DNA of 64,000 nucleotides from UBA1433 sp964581565. GTDB taxonomy: Bacteria; Bacillota; Clostridia; Eubacteriales; UBA1433. Below the pieces are notes generated by a model that saw nothing but the letters and a program-made list of their open reading frames with translations, was not told the origin of the DNA and ran no database searches. How positions within the stretch are numbered: the first letter of the stretch is position 1; every line of letters begins with the position of its first letter. Below, piece by piece: positions 33,267 through 42,283 of the stretch. Where the stretch lies: positions 434,001 to 498,000 of the forward strand of contig CAZOOZ010000001.1 in assembly GCA_964581565.1 (NCBI GenBank). Direction: 5' to 3'. The position numbers and the translations under genes are program-made.

Positions 33267-35030
33267 TTATAAATCATATTTCTTCTTATGATACTGAAAA
33301 TGAGTTGCTTTATAATCAAGTAAAAAGCTGATAAAATCCGCTCGTTTGTTTTTATTTGCATATTCGATAAAGTCGTTGATATTTTGTTCATCGATGACTT
33401 CGGTCAGAGCGCATAAATCTTTTAATTTGGGAACGGTGTATTTTTTGATGATTTCGATAATGATATCATAGCTGTTTTGAGCGGCAAAATCTCTGTATTG
33501 AGTCAGAGCCGCTTGACTCCATGATTTTTGGTAGGGGATTCTGCTGATGAGCACGGTGATTTGTGCGCCTTTGTCATTGATAAAAGCGAAATGTGCATCA
33601 TACCATTTAAAATCAATCTCATATCTATTGTCAATTAACTTAAAAATCGTTGTATAGGATTCATAATGAGCCTCATCGGTAAACATTGATTTTGGAACGG
33701 CTACAAATACACTTTCCTCAGCTTCCTGATTATAAAAACATATTTCTAAAGGCAGTTTGATTTCATGAATCAGCTCCCTGAGTTCAACCTTTTTTTCGCC
33801 TGTACTTCGTAGAATCACTTTGGACAATTTGCGGCATTCTGAAAACAGGCCTCCGCCAATTGTTTCAATGCTATCGGGCAGGCTCACTTCCGCAAGCTCC
33901 TTGCATTCATAGAAAGCGCCATATCCTATTGAGGTGACATTGCCTGGGATGTAAATTTGCTTTATGCCGTAGCAGCCGCTGAAAGCCCAATGCCCAATAT
34001 AGTCTACGCAGTCGGGAATGTTGATTCTTTTGATCTTGCTGCATGCGTAAAAGGCTTCGTCACCGATATAGTCCACACAGCCCGGAATGTGCGCTTCGGC
34101 TAAATTATTGCACTCCTTAAAAAAGCCGTCTCCGATGGCGGTGATATTTTCGGGGATATTGACCTGTAAAAGTTTGCTGCAATCTGCAAAGACGTTATTT
34201 CCAAGCTCGGTTATTTTTCGGGGAAGTGTTACTTTCAATAATCTTCTGCAGCCTGAAAAGGCCCTGCTGCCGATATGCGTGACACTGTTTGGAATATGGA
34301 GCTGTCCCAAATTTGTGCATCCGTTGAACGCCCTGCTTTTAACAGCGTATACACTGCTTGGAATATCGATTTTTCCAAGCCTGATGCACATCTCAAACGT
34401 TCTCTCTTCAATGACTTTTATTTGTTTCGGCAAATTAACGCGAATCAAATTCCGGCAAAGAGAAAATGCCTTTTGATCGATTTTAGTGATGCTTTCAGGA
34501 AGCTTTATCTCAATAATATTGCTGCAGCCCAAAAAAGCTTCACAGCCTATTTCCAACGCATTCTGGGGTATTGTTATTTCGGATAGCTGAACACAATTTT
34601 TAAATAATGCACTGCTAATAGTTGAAAGAGATGTAGGAAGACGCACGGTATCAAGCCGATTACAGCTGCTGAAAGCACCGCAGCCAATTGATGCTACGCT
34701 GTCGGGTATATTGATTTCAATCAAACTATGGCAATAAGAAAAAGCATTATCTCCGATGGAGATAATACTGTTTGGCAAATTGATATTTTTTAATTTGGCG
34801 CATCCTTCGAATGCATGTGCCTCGATCGATGTTATCGTATCAGGAAGATGTATATCGATTAAATGCGTGCAATCCTCAAATGCATTCGCAGCGATTGATG
34901 TCACCTTTTTATTATCAATCACGGAAGGAATCACGTATTCGGTATGTGTTTTATCCGTGTCGATATATTTTGTAATGGCGATATCATCGGTTGCTTTATT
35001 ATAGGTATATAAAAGCGGGGAGACTGACAT
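33267..35030 (-). CDS. Leucine-rich repeat protein (BspA-like LRR_5), cytoplasmic
   Basis: A 587-residue protein. Residues about 43-410 are sixteen consecutive 23-residue LRR_5 repeats of the form VTSIGxxAFxxCxxLxxIxIPxS. Residues 411-587 form a non-repeat domain ending in a helical part (EQNINDFIEYANKNKRADFISFLLDYK). No signal peptide, membrane segment or wall anchor is seen, unlike surface BspA proteins, so it should act in the cytoplasm. It is the last gene of the VWA-AAA-LRR unit, 9 bases after the ATPase gene. A role in recognising a target for the ATPase is an inference. Confidence 0.85.
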   Translation of the reverse strand: MSVSPLLYTYNKATDDIAITKYIDTDKTHTEYVIPSVIDNKKVTSIAANAFEDCTHLIDIHLPDTITSIEAHAFEGCAKLKNINLPNSIISIGDNAFSYCHSLIEINIPDSVASIGCGAFSSCNRLDTVRLPTSLSTISSALFKNCVQLSEITIPQNALEIGCEAFLGCSNIIEIKLPESITKIDQKAFSLCRNLIRVNLPKQIKVIEERTFEMCIRLGKIDIPSSVYAVKSRAFNGCTNLGQLHIPNSVTHIGSRAFSGCRRLLKVTLPRKITELGNNVFADCSKLLQVNIPENITAIGDGFFKECNNLAEAHIPGCVDYIGDEAFYACSKIKRINIPDCVDYIGHWAFSGCYGIKQIYIPGNVTSIGYGAFYECKELAEVSLPDSIETIGGGLFSECRKLSKVILRSTGEKKVELRELIHEIKLPLEICFYNQEAEESVFVAVPKSMFTDEAHYESYTTIFKLIDNRYEIDFKWYDAHFAFINDKGAQITVLISRIPYQKSWSQAALTQYRDFAAQNSYDIIIEIIKKYTVPKLKDLCALTEVIDEQNINDFIEYANKNKRADFISFLLDYKATHFQYHKKKYDL

Positions 35031-35039
35031 ATTGTTTCC

Positions 35040-36563
35040 TTATAAATCTTTGACCATTTCTTCGAGTTTTGTCATATCCTGCATTAAGCCTTTTTCTTTC
35101 TGGTCAAATAAAAGCTCTTTATTATATTTTATATAGTTTGTGTTTGGATGCTCTGCTAAAAATTTTACGCAGTGGTAATTATAAGTGAGTTCTGTCACAA
35201 AAATAATCATTTCCTGACCGGGCCCAAAAGCATAGCTGACAAATCTAAAAGCATTATCCAGTGAAGTGTTTACTTCTTTCGCTCTGGTGTCTTCTTGGGT
35301 TGCTCTTGCAGAAAAATACTCTTTTATTTTAGTGAATGCATCGCTGCCATTATTGCCGGCGGCAATGTTTGCGTTAGTAATAAATTCATTTAACAGTGCC
35401 AAAGCACTCTTATAATTTTGCGCATCTTTTTTATCAAGTATATTTTTTTCAATATTTTTTATGATGATACCTTCGGTTTCATGATAAAAATTAACGATTG
35501 TGCCGTAATCATAGTTATCTGATAAGTAGATCGGTTTTAATTGTTTTAGGTATTGATATAAAATCTCTGTTACTTCCTCGCCTCTCATGGATGCATACAT
35601 GAGAGAAGCGATTTTATCAAGCAATATGTTTATAAAGCTTAGTTTTTCATCAAAAGGCGCGGCAGAGAGCTTATCGCGTTCGGTGATGTTGATAACGCCA
35701 TCCAATATATCGTCAATATTATAGTTCTGCTTGTATTTATTATATAATTCATAAAAATTAGCAAAATGAGCGGCGACATCTTTATGCTGAATATATTGCT
35801 GAATCAATGACTTTTTTACTTTTAAATTCAGCTCTTCATACATAGTGATAACCTGGGATAAATCATCCCAGCCTCTGGCTGTTACGATTTCTTTTCCCTC
35901 AACAGTGTTTTCCACTCTATAAAAATTATTTTCGTGAATGTCAAGATAACTGGTAATTGCATTATGAACATGATATTCATAGGCATATTTTTTCCATACT
36001 TTATAATCGGCTTCAACATTAACCAGCTTGATTCTATCAAGCGTAACAGTATCGAATTCTTTTACAGATTTATTATATTCCGGTGGGTTTCCAGCGGCAA
36101 CGACAACCCATCCGTCGGGGACTTTATGCTGGCCAAATTGTTTTAATTGTAAAAATTGCAGCATTGTCGGAGCCAATGTCTCGGAAGCGCAGTTGATTTC
36201 ATCTATAAATAAGATCCCTTCTTTTTTACCTGTTCGCTCCATCGCCTCATATACGCTTGCTATGATCTCGCTCATTGTATACTCGGTGATTTTATAGCAT
36301 ATATCGCCGTATTGCCGGTCGGTGATAAATGGAAGCCCGATGGCGCTTTGACGTGTATGGTGCGTGATAGAGTAAGCCACCAGTCCCACATCTGTTTCTT
36401 TGGCAATCTGGCTCATGATTGCGGTTTTTCCGATTCCGGGAGCGCCTATTAAAAGAATAGGGCGTTGTCGCACTCTGCTAATGGCGTATTCGCCATACTC
36501 GTTTTTCTTTAAATAAATTTTCAACGTATTCTTGATTTCTTGTTTAGCATCATAAATATTCAT
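35040..36563 (-). CDS. MoxR-type AAA+ ATPase
   Basis: A 507-residue ATPase. Walker A is GAPGIGKT (residues 40-47), Walker B GILFIDE (116-122), sensor 1 VVVAAGNP (153-160), followed by the TLDRIKLVNVE arginine-finger region. The C-terminal 300 residues are helical and not recognised. MoxR ATPases work with VWA-domain partners as chaperones or metal-insertion factors (RavA-ViaA is an example). The VWA gene is 13 bases upstream in the same direction. AGAGGA lies 10 bases before ATG. Confidence 0.9.
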   Translation of the reverse strand: MNIYDAKQEIKNTLKIYLKKNEYGEYAISRVRQRPILLIGAPGIGKTAIMSQIAKETDVGLVAYSITHHTRQSAIGLPFITDRQYGDICYKITEYTMSEIIASVYEAMERTGKKEGILFIDEINCASETLAPTMLQFLQLKQFGQHKVPDGWVVVAAGNPPEYNKSVKEFDTVTLDRIKLVNVEADYKVWKKYAYEYHVHNAITSYLDIHENNFYRVENTVEGKEIVTARGWDDLSQVITMYEELNLKVKKSLIQQYIQHKDVAAHFANFYELYNKYKQNYNIDDILDGVINITERDKLSAAPFDEKLSFINILLDKIASLMYASMRGEEVTEILYQYLKQLKPIYLSDNYDYGTIVNFYHETEGIIIKNIEKNILDKKDAQNYKSALALLNEFITNANIAAGNNGSDAFTKIKEYFSARATQEDTRAKEVNTSLDNAFRFVSYAFGPGQEMIIFVTELTYNYHCVKFLAEHPNTNYIKYNKELLFDQKEKGLMQDMTKLEEMVKDL

Positions 36564-36576
36564 ACTTCTTATTCCT

Positions 36577-38094
36577 CTAATATTCTAACGATTGAATCTC
36601 GTCTTGTGATAACACTATTTTAATGGCCCATGGAGGCACGCCAACCCCTCTTGCTTCTTCATCGACAAACACAAAAGCAGTGGTGTAATTCTGAGGGGGC
36701 ATTTCTGGGAATACACCATACCCGTCGGTGAAATATATAAGACCTCGCAGGTTATAAAATTCTTTTTTTTCTACTAACTCATCCACATATTTAAACACAG
36801 GCCTGAAATCCGTGCCGCCGTTTCCAAATGCAGTGAATTCGGAAAGAAAATCTTCCATTTCCTGTGAATCGGTCACTTTATCATCTTTTTTTATATCGGC
36901 ATCACATTGAATAATGTGAATATTCACTTTTGACGAAAACACCTCTGAAGATGTGAGAATGGAATAAGTATATTCCAAAAATTTTTGAATCAATCCATTT
37001 GAACAGCTTCCCGAAGTGTCGATGGCAATCACAAATTCACGTATTTTTTCTGTTTCTTTATATTCCAACGGCTCAATTAACGGCATGTTTTCATACATGC
37101 ATAAACCAAATGTGTAATAAATATAATCAAATTCTTCGTCGTTTACAATGTTTTCTTCCTGAAGAGCTGCAAATTTTCTTAAAAATGCACCGTAATCATA
37201 TTTTTTTCTGTTGTTTAATTGTATAATTTGTAAAAGATCGCCGCTGTCTTCGCCGATATTATTTGAGAACGATTCAAGCTCGACTTCCATTTTTTCGCTG
37301 ATTTCTTCCCATTCTTTCTGTAAGTCTTCAAGTTCCTTCTGGTTCAAGAAATCTTGTATATTTTGTTTTAAATCAATATCGCTTTCTTGCTGCTCGCCAT
37401 CATCATTTTCATCTTTGAATTCGATCTTAGTTTCCATTTCTTCAGGATTCGGATGCTCTTTATCTGCATCTTCATCATTATCATTGTCAATATCAGCTTC
37501 GTTATTTTCACTGCTTTCCTGATCGATATCGCCCTGCGATTTGCTGATTTTGTGCCAAATTTTATGTTCGTCAAGCTTAAATAACTCTGCACTCTCCAAA
37601 GCCAGTTGCAGCAGGGAAGGAGATTCCATTAATTTATAGTAAATAGATTGCGCGTTTTTATATTTTAATGAAGATAAAGCGTTATATATCGATTGCTTTT
37701 TCGGTTTGTCAAGGGCATAGTCTATAGATTTGGATTTTATTCCGTCAAGAATATATTCTACCGCGATATCGACCGCGACGTCCCAAACTTCCGGTTTTTT
37801 ATGGAGGCTGTCGAATGGATGATGAAGAATACAGTGCAGCAGCATATGGAATTGTGTTCTGTTGCATAAAAATCGGCTTGTTTTATATTGTTCGATCAAG
37901 AATTCCGGATTAAAATAAATCATTCTTCCATCGGTTTGTATGGTAGGGATTGAAAAATTAGGGACAAAATACATTTTACTAAGCGCATAATCTAAAAAAC
38001 GCATAGAAACACTGAGTTCATTCTTTGAAGACTGAACGATACGATTTGAAATATTTTTTTGAAGATCTACGATTTCATCTTTTTTTTGGCTCAT
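36577..38094 (-). CDS. VWA-like protein with DUF2201-type N-terminal domain
   Basis: A 505-residue protein. The N-terminal half resembles the metallopeptidase-like DUF2201 (COG3864) domain, with HMLLHCILHH at residues 83-92; the usual HExxH glutamate is a methionine here. A very acidic linker follows (about 189-240). The C-terminal VWA domain has the metal-binding DTSGS (359-363), GGTDF (426-430) and FTDGYG (455-460). It is the first gene of a three-gene unit with the MoxR ATPase and the LRR protein. Possibly it presents a substrate to the ATPase; function is unproven. Confidence 0.85.
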   Translation of the reverse strand: MSQKKDEIVDLQKNISNRIVQSSKNELSVSMRFLDYALSKMYFVPNFSIPTIQTDGRMIYFNPEFLIEQYKTSRFLCNRTQFHMLLHCILHHPFDSLHKKPEVWDVAVDIAVEYILDGIKSKSIDYALDKPKKQSIYNALSSLKYKNAQSIYYKLMESPSLLQLALESAELFKLDEHKIWHKISKSQGDIDQESSENNEADIDNDNDEDADKEHPNPEEMETKIEFKDENDDGEQQESDIDLKQNIQDFLNQKELEDLQKEWEEISEKMEVELESFSNNIGEDSGDLLQIIQLNNRKKYDYGAFLRKFAALQEENIVNDEEFDYIYYTFGLCMYENMPLIEPLEYKETEKIREFVIAIDTSGSCSNGLIQKFLEYTYSILTSSEVFSSKVNIHIIQCDADIKKDDKVTDSQEMEDFLSEFTAFGNGGTDFRPVFKYVDELVEKKEFYNLRGLIYFTDGYGVFPEMPPQNYTTAFVFVDEEARGVGVPPWAIKIVLSQDEIQSLEY

Positions 38095-38149
38095 ACTATT
38101 CCTGATATATTAAATGCACATATTTAAGAGCATTCATTCTAAATTATAT

Positions 38150-38179
38150 TTTATATTGTTTTTGAGTTAATACAATCAA
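38150..38179 (-). promoter_or_regulatory. Putative promoter of the VWA-AAA-LRR operon
   Basis: On the minus strand TTGATT (38179-38174) and TATAAA (38155-38150), 18 bases apart, about 55 bases before the VWA ATG. The region is very AT-rich, so chance matches are easy. Confidence 0.35.
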
Positions 38180-38275
38180 AAAACATTATAACATTCTTCA
38201 TATATAAAGAAAAGTTTATTTTGTTATTAATAGACTAAATAATGCAATGTAAACATTTAAATTTTTAAAAAATTA

Positions 38276-38313
38276 TTGACAATAGTCATATTGAGGTTAA
38301 TAATATACCTAAT
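38276..38313 (+). promoter_or_regulatory. Promoter of the GntR gene with overlapping palindrome
   Basis: TTGACA (38276-38281) and AATAAT (38299-38304), 17 bases apart. An interrupted palindrome, AGGT-N9-ACCT with TATT and AATA outer flanks, covers the -10 region and is a possible autoregulatory operator. Confidence 0.5.
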
Positions 38314-38355
38314 AATGTGAATTTTTACATAAATTATAAGATAAAGAGGACATTT

Positions 38356-39075
38356 ATGAATAACGAACTTGAAATTACTCCGATTAAAAGAGAAAACGAA
38401 AAGCTATATAAAAAGGTTATCAATACCATAATGACTTTAATTGAAAAAGGTGAATTGGAATATGGTGATAAACTTTATAATGAAGAAGAACTGATTAGAA
38501 AGCTAAATGTCAGCCGTTCGACGCTTCGAGAAGCACTTCGTGTACTGGAATTTATGGATGTGCTAACCGTTGCTCCCAAAAGAGGTATCGTAATCAATGA
38601 TCCAAAAGACAGAACAGACTATCCACCGCTTGCTTTTATCTTGCAATTTGAAAAAATTCCTAAAAAACATATCATACAGCTAAGAATGGCGATTGAAATG
38701 CAGGCATTACGTTCTGCGATAAGAGATAATATCAGTGAAGAAGAAATCAATAATCTAAAGAAATTACAAGAAGAATATATTAAAGTCAAAGAAATCGATT
38801 TTGATGAAAAAGTAGTTGTCGATAATAAAATACATGATTATATTGTTCAGCTTTCAAATAATATAACTCTCATCAGACTATATAATACATTTCATGATTT
38901 GTTCCAAGAACAATTAATTGAGGCGGTAAAAAATGTATATATGAGTGATAAATATGATGAATTAGTAGAAACGCATTCGGGATTGATTAATGCTATTATT
39001 GAAAAGGATGTAGAAAAAGGGTCAAAAATCTTAGAAAATCATTTTGTGGAATCACTTCATAATTATTTAAAATAA
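38356..39075 (+). CDS. GntR-family regulator, FadR/FCD type
   Basis: A 239-residue regulator. Residues about 10-80 are the GntR winged helix (YGDKLYNEEELIRKLNVSRSTLREALRVLEFMDVL); the rest is an FCD ligand domain that usually binds an organic acid through a metal. The start at ATG 38356 follows AGAGGA; an ATG at 38317 would lie closer to the promoter and lacks a ribosome binding site. It lies just before the 2-oxoacid oxidoreductase operon and is separated from it by a terminator, so it probably regulates that operon from its own transcript. Confidence 0.9.
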   Translation: MNNELEITPIKRENEKLYKKVINTIMTLIEKGELEYGDKLYNEEELIRKLNVSRSTLREALRVLEFMDVLTVAPKRGIVINDPKDRTDYPPLAFILQFEKIPKKHIIQLRMAIEMQALRSAIRDNISEEEINNLKKLQEEYIKVKEIDFDEKVVVDNKIHDYIVQLSNNITLIRLYNTFHDLFQEQLIEAVKNVYMSDKYDELVETHSGLINAIIEKDVEKGSKILENHFVESLHNYLK

Positions 39076-39099
39076 AAAAATGTAAAATATATTATTTTT

Positions 39100-39135
39100 A
39101 ATACAACATGTAAATATACATGTTGTATTTTTTTT
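39100..39135 (+). terminator. Terminator after the GntR gene
   Basis: A 13-bp perfect stem AATACAACATGTA/TACATGTTGTATT with a 4-base loop and a run of T. Confidence 0.9.
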
Positions 39136-39160
39136 AACAATATGGTATTATAAAAGTATA

Positions 39161-39172
39161 TTAGTATACTAA
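39161..39172. promoter_or_regulatory. Palindromic operator candidate in front of the oxidoreductase operon
   Basis: TTAGTATACTAA is a perfect 12-bp palindrome 29 bases before the ferredoxin-subunit ATG. It contains TAGT-AT-ACTA, fitting the TNGTN(0-3)ACNA pattern of FadR/FCD regulators, one of which is encoded just upstream. Confidence 0.5.
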
Positions 39173-39200
39173 CAATTTATTGTCATAATAGGAGGTAACT

Positions 39201-39404
39201 ATGGCTAAAATCGAAGTGGCAACGGAAAGATGTAAAGGCTGTGGCCTGTGCATAATGAATTGCCCGAAAAAAATTATTAAAATTGGCAATACCATTAACA
39301 GCAAAGGCTATTTTGTAGCCGAACAGTTTGACGATCAAAAATGCACGGGATGCGCTTTGTGCGCAATGATGTGTCCCGATGTTGCAATTACGGTCTATAA
39401 ATAA
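39201..39404 (+). CDS. korD: 2-oxoacid:ferredoxin oxidoreductase, delta (ferredoxin) subunit
   Basis: A 67-residue two-cluster ferredoxin subunit with CKGCGLCIMNCPKK and CTGCALCAMMCPD. It passes electrons from the catalytic subunits encoded next to soluble ferredoxin. AGGAGG lies 7 bases before ATG. It leads the four-gene operon (delta, alpha, beta, gamma), the order usual for the 2-oxoglutarate and branched-chain oxoacid types. Gene symbol is by analogy. Confidence 0.9.
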   Translation: MAKIEVATERCKGCGLCIMNCPKKIIKIGNTINSKGYFVAEQFDDQKCTGCALCAMMCPDVAITVYK

Positions 39405-39418
39405 GCAGGAGGTAGTAT

Positions 39419-40477
39419 ATGAAAAAATTTGTTAAAGGTAATGAAGCTATAGCAGAAGCGGCAGTTAGAGCTGGGTGCCGATTTTTTGCCGGATATCCAA
39501 TTACACCTCAAAATGAAATTCCAGAGCATTTATCAAAAAGAATGCCTGAAGTAGGCGGTTCATTTGTTCAAGGTGAAAGCGAAGTTGCATCTTCATATAT
39601 GGTGTATGGTGCAGCAATGACTGGAGTAAGATGTATGACATCTTCATCGGGATGCGGCATCGCATTATATGCCGAAGGGATCGGGTATATCACAGGGGCA
39701 AATCTTCCAGTAGTAATAATAAATGTTGGAAGGGGAGGCCCTGGGCTTGGACAAATACTTCCATCTCAACAAGAATATCTTTCAGCTACAAAAGCGCCGA
39801 CGAATGGCGGTGCAAGATGTTTTGTGCTGGCTCCGGCTACGGTTCAGGAAACAGTCGATATGGTTTATGAAGCGTTTGATATTGCTGATAAATATAGATG
39901 CATATGCTATGTTTTGGCTGATGGTGTTATTGGCAATATGATGGAAGGTGTTGTTTATCCTGAAATGAAAGATCTGAATGATCTGCCTGCAAAAGATGAA
40001 TGGAGAATCAACAAAAGAAATGCAGACGGTTCAAAAAGACTTATTTCTTCCTGGTATAATTCAGGAGAAGAACTTGAAGCAGAAAATATAAAACATATGA
40101 AAATGTATGAAGGCTGGAAAGAAAGCGAAGTAAGAGTTGAAGAATATATGATGGACGACGCTGAGATCGTATTTGCTGCATATGGCACAAGTGCAAGAGT
40201 CGCAAAATCTGTTATTAAAACTCTTAGAGCAGAAGGTATTAAAGCCGGATTAATCCGTCCAAAAACACTTTTCCCTTTCCCGGAAGCTAATTTTACAGCG
40301 CTTGATAAAAACAAAGTAAAAAAAGTTATATGCTTAGAGATGAGCTATCCAGGCCAAATGGTTGAAGATGTTCGTGCGCTTACTGATAAAGCAATACCGG
40401 TCGAACATTACGGACGTTCAGGCGGCGTTATATTGAAACCGGAAGATGCGTTAAGAGCAGTAAGAAAAATGATATAG
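39419..40477 (+). CDS. korA: 2-oxoacid:ferredoxin oxidoreductase, alpha subunit
   Basis: A 352-residue subunit. The conserved N-terminal stretch KGNEAIAEAAVRAGCRFFAGYPITPQNE contacts the 2-oxoacid and TPP; ESEVASSYMVYGAAMTG and MTSSSGCGIALYAEGIGY follow. The later FAAYGTSARVAKSVI belongs to the C-terminal domain. It closely resembles proteins annotated VorB, so the substrate may be branched-chain 2-oxoacids or 2-oxoglutarate; the sequence does not decide. GCAGGAGG precedes ATG. Confidence 0.9.
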   Translation: MKKFVKGNEAIAEAAVRAGCRFFAGYPITPQNEIPEHLSKRMPEVGGSFVQGESEVASSYMVYGAAMTGVRCMTSSSGCGIALYAEGIGYITGANLPVVIINVGRGGPGLGQILPSQQEYLSATKAPTNGGARCFVLAPATVQETVDMVYEAFDIADKYRCICYVLADGVIGNMMEGVVYPEMKDLNDLPAKDEWRINKRNADGSKRLISSWYNSGEELEAENIKHMKMYEGWKESEVRVEEYMMDDAEIVFAAYGTSARVAKSVIKTLRAEGIKAGLIRPKTLFPFPEANFTALDKNKVKKVICLEMSYPGQMVEDVRALTDKAIPVEHYGRSGGVILKPEDALRAVRKMI

Positions 40478-40489
40478 AGAGGTAAAGTT

Positions 40490-41224
40490 ATGGAAAAAGT
40501 ATTTGAAAAACCGAAGTATCTAATGGACGTTACACATGGTTTTTGTCCCGGATGTATGCATGGCATAGCGACCAGCTTGATCATGCAAGCGATAGATAAA
40601 TTTGAATTAGGCGAAAAAGCTGTAATCGTATGGCCTGTTGGGTGCGGTCCTTTAGGCGGCATGGTTACGAGGACCAACTATGTTAGCGCAGCTCACGGAA
40701 GAGCTCCGGCTGTTGCGACCGGCATTAAACGCAGCAGCAAAGACAGTTTTGTAATATCTTATCAGGGTGATGGCGACTTGGCATCAATTGGAACCGCTGA
40801 GACAATTCATGCGGCAAACAGGGGTGAAAACATCACGGTTATCTTTATTAACAATACTACATATGGTATGACCGGTGGACAAATGGCTCCGACAACAATG
40901 TTGGGGCAGGTAACAACAACATCTCCTCTTGGAAGAAGCATGGAAGATCAAGGTGCGCCAATTAAAATGGCAGAAGTTATTGCTACGCTTGATGCACCAA
41001 AATATGTTGCAAGATTTTCACTGCATGACGCTGCAAATGTATTAAAAGCAAAAAAAGCTATCGAAAAAGCCTTCCAAGTTAATTTAAACGGCGGATATTC
41101 TTTTGTTGAGTTGTTATCTAACTGTCCTACGAACTGGAAAATGACTCCGGAACAGACCGTAAAAAGAATCGCAGAAGAAAATACGAAAGTATTCCCGCTT
41201 GGCGTATTTAAGGAGGTTGAATAA
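40490..41224 (+). CDS. korB: 2-oxoacid:ferredoxin oxidoreductase, beta (TPP) subunit
   Basis: A 244-residue thiamine-diphosphate subunit. FCPGCMHG near the start holds cysteines for the family cluster region; the TPP-binding motif is YQGDGDLASIGTAETIHAANRGEN, and NNTTYGMTGGQMAPTT follows (quoted in parts). It decarboxylates a 2-oxoacid and makes acyl-CoA with the alpha and gamma subunits. The stop is one base before the gamma-subunit ATG. Confidence 0.92.
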   Translation: MEKVFEKPKYLMDVTHGFCPGCMHGIATSLIMQAIDKFELGEKAVIVWPVGCGPLGGMVTRTNYVSAAHGRAPAVATGIKRSSKDSFVISYQGDGDLASIGTAETIHAANRGENITVIFINNTTYGMTGGQMAPTTMLGQVTTTSPLGRSMEDQGAPIKMAEVIATLDAPKYVARFSLHDAANVLKAKKAIEKAFQVNLNGGYSFVELLSNCPTNWKMTPEQTVKRIAEENTKVFPLGVFKEVE

Positions 41225-41225
41225 T

Positions 41226-41759
41226 ATGGAAAAATCTTTAATTATAGCAGGATTTGGCGGACAAGGTGTTATGCTTATAGGCAAAACACTGGGATATTCA
41301 GCGAATGATATGGGGAAAAATGCAACCTTTTTTCCTGCATACGGCACAGAGCAAAGAGGAGGCACCGCAAACTGTACGGTAATTATCAGCGATGAAGAAA
41401 TAGGATGTCCTGTTTGTGAGACCTTTGATACAATTATTGCCATGAACGAACCTTCGTTTGTAAGATTTGCACCTGCATTAAAAGAAGGAGGAGAAATCAT
41501 TATCAATTCCTCTCTCGTTTCTTCCAGACCAGAAGGAGGAGTTAAATTTTATGAAGTAGATTCTGCTGCAATGGCCAATGAAATTGGCAATCCAAAAGTT
41601 GCAAATATGGTTATTTTGGGAGCATATGTTGCTGCCAATGATCAGTTAGATCTGAATGAAGTTAAAAATATGGTCAAGAAATCTCTCGGAAGCAAGACGG
41701 AACTGATTGACTTGAATATGAAAGCCATTGATGCAGGATATGCTGCAGTTAAAGAATAA
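41226..41759 (+). CDS. korC: 2-oxoacid:ferredoxin oxidoreductase, gamma subunit
   Basis: A 177-residue subunit with the family start IIAGFGGQGVMLIGKTLGY and PAYGTEQRGGTANCTVIISD. It binds CoA in this family. The ATG at 41226 is 8 bases after AAGGAGG, inside the end of korB, and gives the normal N-terminus; the upstream ATG at 41199 lies within korB. It is the last gene of the operon. Confidence 0.93.
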   Translation: MEKSLIIAGFGGQGVMLIGKTLGYSANDMGKNATFFPAYGTEQRGGTANCTVIISDEEIGCPVCETFDTIIAMNEPSFVRFAPALKEGGEIIINSSLVSSRPEGGVKFYEVDSAAMANEIGNPKVANMVILGAYVAANDQLDLNEVKNMVKKSLGSKTELIDLNMKAIDAGYAAVKE

Positions 41760-41779
41760 TTTAATCCACATATCTTATT

Positions 41780-41811
41780 AAAAAAGAAGTCCTAAGAGGC
41801 TTCTTTTTTTT
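41780..41811 (+). terminator. Terminator of the oxidoreductase operon
   Basis: AAAAAGAAG/CTTCTTTTT stem, loop of about ten bases, run of T. Confidence 0.85.
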
Positions 41812-41950
41812 AACGATTAAAGAAATGATATTATTTTTAATCAGACTCAGGTAATTGATATTTGTATAAAATTAAAAATTCTTTAATATAAATTATAAAA
41901 AGTTAGGTTTTCTAAATGAATATATACGTAAGAAAGCTGGTGAAAAGATA

Positions 41951-42235
41951 ATGGTAGTGGGGATAGAAAAAGCACAGTTAATAAAATATATAATTATTAT
42001 TTTTGCTATTTATGGGATCGGATATACATTGTATCGTTTTTTTAAATTGCCCATTAAATTACTCTTGTTTTTTATTTTGAACAGTGTCATAGGATGCGCC
42101 TGTATGCTGATTATTAACTTTATTTTTAATGATAAGAATTTCTTTATTCCTTTGAATTTTTATACGATCGGCATTACGGGAGTTTTAGGGATTCCTGGAA
42201 TAATTTTGCTTATATTGTTAAAACTATTGTTATGA
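41951..42235 (+). CDS. BofA family membrane protein (pro-sigma-K processing inhibitor type)
   Basis: A 94-residue protein with three hydrophobic segments. Near the C-terminus it has the BofA pattern: IPLNFYTIGITGVLGIPGIILLILLK (in parts), and NSVIGCACMLIINFIF in the middle. BofA in B. subtilis sits in the forespore-facing membrane and holds back the SpoIVFB protease during sporulation. This supports a spore-forming background, although relatives occur in non-sporulating Clostridia too. The ribosome binding site (GGTGA) is weak. Confidence 0.75.
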   Translation: MVVGIEKAQLIKYIIIIFAIYGIGYTLYRFFKLPIKLLLFFILNSVIGCACMLIINFIFNDKNFFIPLNFYTIGITGVLGIPGIILLILLKLLL

Positions 42236-42283
42236 GAACTATGGATATGGTATAATATACCAAAATATTCGGAGGTGTAGAAT

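Noticed and set aside
33267..35030. LRR repeats as a CRISPR or DNA tandem repeat array
   Set aside because: The periodicity is at protein level (23 residues); the DNA units are diverged and the frame is open throughout.
37211..37592. Serine- or lysine-rich frames opposite the VWA linker
   Set aside because: They mirror the acidic low-complexity linker of the VWA protein and have no independent signals.
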